The notes under the pieces are model-generated. The model saw only the letters and a list, made by a program, of their open reading frames with translations, ran no database searches and was not told where the DNA came from. A stretch of DNA of 15,855 bases, from the NCBI GenBank assembly GCA_003024985.2, contig PXIH01S0002257.1; one strand, written 5' to 3'. The position numbers and the translations under genes are program-made. Below are positions 9,672 through 15,855 of this stretch, piece by piece (position 1 is the first letter of the stretch; every line of letters begins with the position of its first letter). Origin of the DNA: Euperipatoides rowelli. Taxonomy: Eukaryota; Onychophora; Udeonychophora; Euonychophora; Peripatopsidae.

Positions 9672-10105
9672 GAGGTGGATGCTAAGGAGATTACATCCCA
9701 TTAATCTTTAAGCCAAAAGTTTGGCTTGTTTTTTTAATAAATTAAGATCATGAGCTAGGTGAGTTAAATCCCCTTTTGTAATGGAATGGGGATCATTGAT
9801 GAAATGTTGGCTTCAATTGTGGGATCATTGTCTACTTTGTTTTGCTTAGCCTCAACATCCTTATATAATATACTGGCTCAACTTCATCAAGAGTCCAGTT
9901 CTCTGGTGGTTTTGATATTGGGAGGACTTCACTATGATGAACACAGAACAGGCCTTATGGCTGATGGCAGGTCTGGATATTTCACAGTATGTTTTTATTT
10001 TGCCAAGATATCTGAATTATTTGTTAAACAAAATAGCAATCAGACAAATGATCTTTTGGATCTACAAACCATCAGCTGTTTAACCAGCCATATGCAAAAG
10101 GAATA
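9672..10105 (-). pseudogene. Relic of an uncharacterised multicopy metazoan protein family
   Basis: Minus-strand pieces match, in order, a protein I remember from predicted proteomes of many invertebrates, with no assigned function. They are: DIPFAYGWLNS-stop-WFVDPKDHLSDCYF (family pattern 'PF.iPmVWREPkDH..DCYFC'); after a one-base deletion, FCLTNNSDILAK then KYPDLPSAIRPV (9982-9947; family 'YPnLPSAiRPV'); an acidic-linker counterpart ending KVDNDPTIEANIS; after another shift, GDLTHLAHDLNLLKKQAKL with stop and RLMGCNLL (9782-about 9700; family 'GdLndLvRDLnLsk..aeLLgSRLk'). Spacing between pieces fits the family. Two frameshifts and several stops make it a pseudogene. The family's long C-terminal half is not seen below 9672. 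The opposite-strand open frame 9786-10175 is a shadow. The match is from memory, not a search. Confidence 0.7.
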
Positions 10106-10119
10106 TCCCTGGTCCCGGA

Positions 10120-10345
10120 GATCCTCAGTAAGAGTTTACCACTGTGTCATGAGGATCACTGGTGATCCTCAGTAAGAGTTTACCATTGTGTCATGAGGAT
10201 CACCAATGATCCTCAGTATGAGTTTACCACTGTGTCATGAGGATCACTGGTGATCCTCAGTAAGAGTTTACCACTGTGTCATGAGGATCACCGTTGATCC
10301 TCAGTAAGAGTGTACACTGTGCAAAGAGGATCACTGGTGATCCTT
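10120..10345. repeat. 44-bp minisatellite, five units, internally palindromic
   Basis: Units start with GATCCTCAGT at 10120, 10164, 10208, 10252 and 10296 (exact 44-bp period), with a partial sixth start at 10339; the last unit is 43 bp and more diverged. Each unit opens with GATCCTCA and has TGAGGATC at unit positions 31-38, so it can form an 8-bp stem. Unit junctions are also inverted repeats: GGATCAC-TG-GTGATCC, or GGATCA/TGATCC with a 4-base centre. Unit ends alternate: ACTGGT in units 1, 3 and 5, and ACCAAT or ACCGTT in units 2 and 4, so growth may have been by an 88-bp dimer. Direct tandem copies without unique spacers rule out a CRISPR. Confidence 0.95.
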
Positions 10346-10705
10346 AACAGCTTTTTTCAATATTAATGATTTCTATTGGCATGGCTTGTACATAATAGTT
10401 AAAATTATATAGTATAATGTAGAAGACTCCTAGGGGACACCCATTGACCAGGGCAGTCACAGGGGTTTTGCCCGAGAGTGCCAACATCTTTTGTCCAAAA
10501 GAGTTATAAAAATACTAATAATGAGAAATTATAAAAAGAGACATTGTACACCTTTGTTGGACTTTCTAACTTAAATTGCAGATTAGCAAACTTTGCATAA
10601 CTAAATGTAACTAAATATATTTGAACTGATGAATGAATTCATAAATAAACTGATCATTAGTGACAGTCTAACAGAATATCTAATGATTCTTCCAAACAAT
10701 ATAAA
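10346..10705. other. Intergenic, no gene seen; GC-richer patch at about 10425-10500
   Basis: Mostly AT-rich. A short patch at about 10425-10500 (includes GGGGACACCCATTGACC) stands out in composition. On the minus strand it gives an open reading toward the minisatellite, but nothing recognisable. Confidence 0.4.
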
Positions 10706-10888
10706 GTGGTAAATGGTAGCTACCTAGTTAACGTATATACGGATTATCAGCAGCAAACAATACTCCAGACTCTGTCTTTGGTCACCCCTTCGGCTGACAA
10801 GGGAGAACTAGTTCCTTCTGTGGTGATATTTGGTTCTATGGTAAAACAAGGCAGGGGCAAGGCCAATTGTCTTATTGTTCAATGTTAA
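10706..10888. other. GC-richer islet, open on both strands, origin unknown
   Basis: About 160 bp (10725-10885) near 48% GC in AT-rich surroundings. The plus strand is open for 60 codons from ATG at 10706 (contains VTPSADKGELVPSVVIFGS). The minus strand is open for about 45 codons (contains TEGTSSPLSAEGVTKDRVW). Neither is recognised. It could be a small exon, a fragment of a repeat, or part of the same inserted unit as the relic at 9.7-10.1 kb. Strand cannot be decided. Confidence 0.3.
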
Positions 10889-12440
10889 CTTATTTATATA
10901 TATTTTTTCATATATTATTTTATTGTTTTAGATGTTCTTTGTGATTCACGTTCCTTTCTTTTCTATCCTTTTCTTAGGCGGCTGCATCACAATCAACAAT
11001 TGGTAAATAAAGCATATCAATCTGCTGTAAACAGTATACAATAAATTAGTTTGTTTGTTATGCATTTATTAATAGGTCTCTGTAAGGGTTCAATGCTGGG
11101 TATTTAAATTAATTCCTATCCTTAATTATTTGGTTTAATTAACTCTTTGCTTATTGGGCCTACTACAATGGCACACTATAAATTATTCTTAAGCATCTGA
11201 TTTCCATCTGATTTGATTTGTGCTGCCATCTGAAGGTGATTTTTTGGATTAATTATTTCAAACATTTGGTTTATGGTACTGGCATAGAGGTCTTGCATTT
11301 AGAAAGTGAAATTGGTGTTTTTGTAACATTTTGGCATATATTATTATAAATTATGTTGTAGATTTCACTTAATTTCTCAGAATTTATTGTAATACTTTAG
11401 CATATATAAATATTACCTAAGTGTCATGTGTATCCCCGGTGATCTCACATTTTCAAGCATAATTTTTTTTTTTTTATCTGTATGTATATTTCACCATTTT
11501 TATAACAATAAAAGTTAAATGTTCTAAAATTTTTATTGTGGCCCAGGGGTTATCACTTTTTTTAACATTGTGGCAGCCAATGGGTTAAATAGCCAGCTAG
11601 TAACCTAACACAACTAATACAACATATATGTGGGGCCCATGATTTATCCTTGTCACTGATGATTTTGTATCCAAAGTATAGTTCATAATTATTACTTGTT
11701 TACCTTTGCAGAAAAATGTTGCATTGCGATATAAAGTAAGTTTACCACAAAATAACAAAAATTGTTTGGATGATGGTGTTTGGATGATGGACACATGTAC
11801 ATGGTATTGCAAAAAGTAAATGATGTTAAAACATTAAAAATATTATTAAAATATAAAAAAAACTTAAAAAATATAATCAATTCTAAAACCACTGTTCTGT
11901 GGGGATGATCAAGATGTCTCAATGTCTGACTGACATTGCGGTGTACCCTCGTTCGCAGCTTTGAATCTGAAAAAAACCTCTTTTCCGGATTTGAATTTGT
12001 ACAAGAAGTATATGCTTTTTTCAGTTTCATCCTCCGGAGGGAATTTTTTTTTTTTTTTTATAAAACTACTGTATCAGTTCACTGAACAATTCAAAAGATG
12101 TTCACTGTACAAGATCCATAGCACAACTGACAGTGGATAATTGCATGGACATGTTGCAACATGTTTCAGCCTGTTCTAACTTATAGCAGATAGCTCTGGA
12201 ATATACCCAGCATGCTTAGATATGGATCACATAAACTTTCCAATGTGATTATGAGTATAAGAGGCATACACATCTTCAAAAAGCAATACTCAGTGTATAT
12301 ACTGTATATATTGAATATATTAAAAAAATGTTAGTTTTATTATATTATATGTTTAAATGTGTATTCCATTGAACTGTGGTAGATATACAAATTCTGATTT
12401 CATATTTGCATTCAGCACTGAAAAATACATAGAAAACACC
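10889..12440. other. AT-rich region with homopolymer tracts, no gene seen
   Basis: Contains T-tracts at about 11463-11476 and 12046-12059 and several A-rich runs. A GC-richer patch at about 11885-12000 lies in a 112-codon minus-strand open frame (12030-11692), but half of that frame is low-complexity Phe/Ile/Asn sequence and no motif is seen. The end of this stretch (after about 12440) leads into the endonuclease relic of the next LINE. Confidence 0.45.
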
Positions 12441-12453
12441 AAATGCATGTCTT

Positions 12454-12858
12454 GTGATAAAATCTTTGTTTCTCAGTATTATTTGTCAATATTTTATATT
12501 AAAATATAAATGTATTGTTCCTAATCTATATGTTATCAATACTGCTGTGTTGTGTCGTATTCATTTCAATTATATACATGATTTATTTAAAGCAAACTCT
12601 TTTGCCAAGTTTTTATTAGCAGGAGATTTCAACATAAAAAAAAATATTAATTCTAAATGGAAAAAGTTTATATTTTCTGATTTCAATTTAGTAGCTGTTG
12701 CTCTGAAAAACCAATTAACACTTAGTCCAACACATTACTCTAAAACGAATCCCAATGATTGTTGCTTTATCAGCTATTCTTTGTACAATCCATTCAATTA
12801 CAAACTTTTATCAAACCAAGTTTCTCATCATGGTGCTTTAGTAATTAATTTTGATTAA
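12454..12858 (+). pseudogene. AP-endonuclease C-terminal half of the Tx1/L1-like LINE
   Basis: One open frame of 134 codons. VPNLYVINTAVLCRIHFNYI (12522 on) matches 'NvYaPn....~ff..l'. LLAGDFNIKKN contains GDFN (12622-12633), the conserved Asp/Asn block. Then comes LTLSPTHYSKTNPNDCCFIS, which matches 'lT.h....n...riDfi..S', with the middle Asp changed to Cys. Finally NQVSHHGALVINFD has VSHH (12820-12831) where active enzymes have SDH. The N-terminal catalytic Glu block (ETHL-like) is not readable upstream. The unbroken frame is longer than chance in such AT-rich DNA, but the lost Asp residues argue against activity. The annotated start is simply the first ATG in the open stretch and is not a real start. 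Confidence 0.72.
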
Positions 12859-13379
12859 TAGTACCAAGCCAATGAACATCACCTTTAGTTATAATAACAT
12901 TGTACAGTACATTCCAGTCTTGAGTTTTCAATTGAGGCTTATATTATTCTATATACTTATTTAATTCAATTGTTTTAAGACACCACTTTTTCCATTGATC
13001 AATTAAACCAGAATAAGATAATTTATTGAAATTTTCTTACATATTATAAATCAGCAAACTTAAAATTAGATAAATACAAATACATTAAAATCAAGAGTCT
13101 GGACAAACAAGAGATTTATACCCACATTATGACCATTTTTTTTTTTTTTAAAAAGTATTATATCTTTTATTGACTTATTAAACAAATTAAATTGCATTTT
13201 AAAATTTAATCAATTGATGAATAATTTTTAATTGATTATTTCAGGGGATTATTTTGCTCCAGTTTATCCCGTCATTTCAATATCAGTTTAGAATATTTTC
13301 CCAAATTGGGTTTGGATGACACACAATCTTGACTTAATTTTAAATTTGATAAGCAGTGCAATAATAAAAATGAACAATA

Positions 13380-14160
13380 GAGCCCCCTCACTCCCTCAGG
13401 TCCTCATGGCTGGACTTTAAATCTTTCCAAATGGTTCAGTCACATCATTTTCTCATTCTTAATCAAAATATTGAACCTTTGACAGATCTTTCTTTTTTCT
13501 AGTCCCTATTTTATCTTATTCAATTAAAAAAAAAAAACCCTTAACAAATCATCAAATTGTGAAAATGTCAACTCTTTACCCACTATATTCAACACTGAAA
13601 ATAAAATATTTGCTTCAATAATAAATAGAAAACTGAATGAGATTTTAGCCATGGAATTCTCAGTCAAAGGTAAATCTATTCACACACACCTTCTTATAAT
13701 GACTTTGTCATTTTCATTTACTTCACAAAGCCTATGAAAATATAAATTTCAGGGTTTTATTAGATTAAATAATCAAGATCTGAGGCTAGTGAAACTTATC
13801 AATGAGATTTAACTAATAAAGTTACCCTTAAGTTTGGTACAAATTGACTAGTGATTTTAGGTTATTAAAATGTCTGAGTCCATTTTTTTTTTTTTACTTT
13901 ATAATTTATATAGATGAATTAAACTAATAAAATCGATACAAACCCATCAAGTTTTTATATTGAAGCATTTAACATACACATTAAAATTCTATATTTTTCT
14001 GATGAAAGTCTCATTTTCTGAAAAGATATAGTGGAATTGAAATAGTTTACCAATTTCAGGATAAACTGGTTCACCCTTCAACTTAAACAAATCTATTGTT
14101 TTGACTTTCAGATACCATTTTTCAGTAAGGACCTACCTGAGAACTATTTAGTTCTATATT
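13380..14160 (+). pseudogene. Reverse transcriptase N-terminal relic of the Tx1/L1-like LINE
   Basis: Before the palm: SGPHGWTLNLSKWFSHIIFS, then NSLPTIFNTENKIFASIINR running on to GKSIHTHLL (to about 13695), matching 'nwRPiSLlntdyKila.ii..RL..il......Q.g...gRsI'. Motif A is LLHKAYENINFRVLLD (13718-13765), where 'D..KAYD.v....L..' is expected; both Asp residues are replaced (His and Glu). A frameshift separates it from the preceding block. A worn candidate for motif B, IPFFSKDLPENYLVL, sits near 14110-14155. No YADD-like motif C could be found downstream. The copy cannot be active. Confidence 0.65.
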
Positions 14161-14300
14161 TTCCTTTTTTTTTTTTAGCAAAAAAAAAAAAATATTTAGG
14201 ATTCACTGCTGAAGAATATGAAATCTTTAATGATCTCATTGAAAAATGCTTATTGTCAATCCCTCTAGTTGAAATTCTCAATTCATACTATATGTGTTTC

Positions 14301-14934
14301 TTTGCTACTCTAAAGATATTGTTCACAATTCATTTTATGAAAAGATGAAATCTCTCTTATTAGTCATATAAAAATCAAAACAAGAAACAGTAACTCTGTA
14401 TTTAGAATAGAGGTTTGAGCTTAATTGCCCTCTATCAAAGCCACTGTGTTTATTAAAGTGGTCAAATTTTGTCAAGATACAAATTTACCCTTTTTGTCAC
14501 CTCCATGGTCATACCTCCACCTCTAATCAAGAGATCAAATATTTATCAGTTTAGAAGAAATTGAAATTTTCTACTTTGGTAAAATATGCAACCTATATTA
14601 TACTAATATTAATAAATCTTTTTATTCCTTATGAAAACTCATTAGTCAGTTTAGAAATTGATTCCTAAATGAATCTTAATCTTATTGTATTTGTGCTAAA
14701 ATTGTTCATGGAGTGTCTGTTACCTGTAGGCGACATTCTCACTTCTAAGAGTATAACATGCATGTATAGGATCAGGGACAACCTTGCTTGACCTATAGTC
14801 TGTTGTTGTCCGGCATATTTGTTCCTTATCTTTGTCACATTTGTGACAGATTATAAGATATCAATCATTTATTATTTAAAGATTTCATAAAAAATTGTTT
14901 TGGGTTGGATAATGCACATCTATAATAATTTTCA
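14301..14934. other. AT-rich stretch, probable worn 3' part of LINE debris; no clear gene
   Basis: Plus-strand fragments such as KVVKFCQDTNLPFLSPPW and YYTNINKSFYSL look protein-like and may belong to the upstream LINE, but I cannot anchor them to a motif. A short inverted repeat TGTCACATTTGTGACA lies at about 14834-14849. Confidence 0.35.
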
Positions 14935-15290
14935 AAAGCCAAGGTACCATGGCAGAGTGGTTCCTTACCTGGCTACGGTACGCTTGTGCATATTATAAGG
15001 GGATCAAGTTCCATCCCTGGGCAGCCCTGATGAAGAAAAATTGCGGAATTTTCTTTCACCATCAAACAACATCGGGAATTTTTCTATTTGTAGGAATAAT
15101 AACTATTGAATTTTGAGTCAAGAATTGGATTTATGACAGACTGATAAAGGAAACGGATATCAAAGATGTCTGATGGACATTATTTATACACTAGCATCAC
15201 TGTTGTATTCTGTTTATGAAGATTGTAAAAAGATACAAATATAATGTACATATTGTAAATAAACGTTTGATTTACATTTGGTCGAAATAT
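14935..15290 (+). mobile_element. Candidate tRNA-derived SINE
   Basis: The head resembles a tRNA with internal RNA polymerase III promoter. TGGCAGAGTGG (14950-14960) fits the A box. GGATCAAGTTCC (15001-15012) is B-box-like, with one extra base compared with GGTTCGANTCC. A T-arm-like hairpin surrounds it: GGGAT (15000-15004), 8-base loop, ATCCC (15013-15017). A-to-B spacing of about 40 bp is normal for a tRNA with a short variable arm. About 270 bp of unrelated body follows, with AATAAA at 15258-15263, and an AT-rich stretch with (AAT)n from about 15297. This head-body-tail plan is SINE-like. The head is too worn for a functional tRNA. Family and target-site duplication were not identified. 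Confidence 0.5.
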
Positions 15291-15818
15291 ATTTTTTAAA
15301 AATAATAATAATGATTTTCAAAAGTTCTACTGGTCAAACAGATTTGATGAAGTAAAATTGAGAATAATTATTATCAGTTTTTCACTATATGGAAAGATTG
15401 ATATGATCAAAACTTTAACAACTTCTAATGGATAACACTTAATTACCTTAAATTCACCTTAAGGAAATTCTGTCAACTGGATCTTAACTATAGGCCTGAG
15501 AGTCCTTTCAAAAATTTCCGGAAGTCTGGAACCCTACATCGATTCTAATAATGGATAATCTCTTGGTATAATATTGTGAACTTTTAACTGTGCTGCAAAA
15601 TCAGCCAGTTTTATGTCAAAGAAATAAATATAGAGACCATTAAAATCTTCAAAAAGTGATGGCCACAATGTTAGAAAATATATTTTGCAACAGTGTAGTG
15701 TTTTTTATGGGTAAAAGAAGAAAAAAAAAAATCATCATATACTAATTTTACATTATAAAAATTCAGCTACATTTAATGCCGGTTTATGTTTGTTAAAAGT
15801 TGCCTTATACAAAAATTA
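15291..15818. other. AT-rich region, no gene seen
   Basis: Begins with a short (AAT)n run at about 15300-15312 that may be the SINE tail. A slightly GC-richer patch lies at about 15470-15540. No open frame of note, no RNA gene and no recognisable repeat were found. Confidence 0.45.
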
Positions 15819-15855
15819 TCCCCCCACCCCAAAAAAAAAAAAAATAAATAAATAA
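15819..15855. repeat. Low-complexity tail: C-run, A-run and (AATA)n
   Basis: A run of C with CCACCCC is followed by about 14 A and then TAAATAAATAA at the window edge. It could be an ordinary simple repeat or the A-rich tail of an element extending past the window; the edge prevents a decision. Confidence 0.8.

Larger units (their letters stand above)
12454..14300 (+). mobile_element. Decayed Tx1/L1-like LINE, EN and N-terminal RT half
   Basis: Plus-strand translations show an APE-type endonuclease followed by the N-terminal part of an RT. The endonuclease lies mostly in one open frame (12454-12858). The linker and RT follow in several frames: SPLTPSGPHGWTLNLSKWF (about 13382-13440, 'spGpDG.t..fyk.f'), SLPTIFNTENKIFAS with IINRKLNEIL (13567-13645), and HKAYENINFRVLLD (13724-13765). 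Style matches Tx1/L1-type elements, as does the plus-strand LINE at 6-7.8 kb, which carries the complementary half. Motif C and the C-terminus are not readable here. Candidate fragments continue to about 14700 but are too worn to call. T- and A-runs at 13138-13150, 13526-13537 and 14166-14193 look like slippage. Confidence 0.7.

Noticed and set aside
9786-10175. 129-codon plus-strand open frame
   Set aside because: The minus strand of the same DNA carries ordered matches to a protein family, so this frame is an antisense shadow. It also runs into the minisatellite.
10120-10345. CRISPR-like repeat array
   Set aside because: The copies are head-to-tail 44-bp units with no unique spacers, in animal DNA; it is a minisatellite.
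11692-12030. 112-codon minus-strand open frame
   Set aside because: Half is low-complexity Phe/Ile/Asn sequence, no domain is visible, and the start has no supporting context.
14941-15020. Functional tRNA gene
   Set aside because: A- and B-box-like sequences are present, but a full cloverleaf with paired acceptor and anticodon stems cannot be formed and a long body follows; a SINE head fits better.
1-15855. LTR retrotransposon or endogenous retrovirus
   Set aside because: No long direct repeats, primer-binding site, protease or integrase motifs were seen; the RT motifs are of non-LTR type.

Overview
This is AT-rich animal (metazoan) genomic DNA, roughly 70% A+T by eye. It carries no intact gene that can be read from start to stop. 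Animal origin is inferred from decayed CR1/Jockey-like and Tx1/L1-like non-LTR retrotransposons (LINEs), TATC/ATCC microsatellites, a tRNA-like SINE candidate, intron/exon-style base composition, and no prokaryotic gene packing. The species cannot be named. One undetermined base (2836) points to a draft assembly.

Layout. 1-613: a GC-richer block (near 50%) whose minus strand looks like the last coding exon of an unrecognised gene, with a splice acceptor at 614-615. An in-frame TAA is followed by 48 more sense codons. 841-1224: mosaic TATC/ATCC microsatellite. About 1570-3960, minus strand: a decayed CR1/Jockey-type LINE read EN then RT, with most endonuclease and reverse transcriptase landmarks recognisable but broken by stops and shifts. 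About 4000-5810, minus strand: a further decayed coding stretch of unknown identity directly upstream of that LINE, possibly its 5' ORF or N-terminus, with a weak OTU-like segment. About 6080-7765, plus strand: the 3' half of a Tx1/L1-like LINE (RT motifs B and C, thumb, zinc-knuckle). 7766-9670: AT-rich, no gene seen. 9672-10105, minus strand: a relic of an uncharacterised protein family I recall from many invertebrate gene sets, next to a 44-bp palindromic minisatellite (10120-10345). 10346-12440: mostly featureless, with small GC-rich islets. About 12454-14300, plus strand: the EN plus N-terminal RT half of a second Tx1/L1-like LINE. About 14935-15290: tRNA-derived SINE candidate. 15291-15855: AT-rich, ending in a low-complexity tail.

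If the exon at 1-613 is real, everything upstream on the minus strand (614 onward) is intron or intergenic DNA filled by ancient transposon debris. No genes here form an operon or pathway; the biology visible is accumulation and decay of at least three LINE insertions plus satellite growth. The two least explained parts are the 9.67-10.35 kb block (multicopy protein relic plus palindromic minisatellite) and the 4.0-5.8 kb coding relic.
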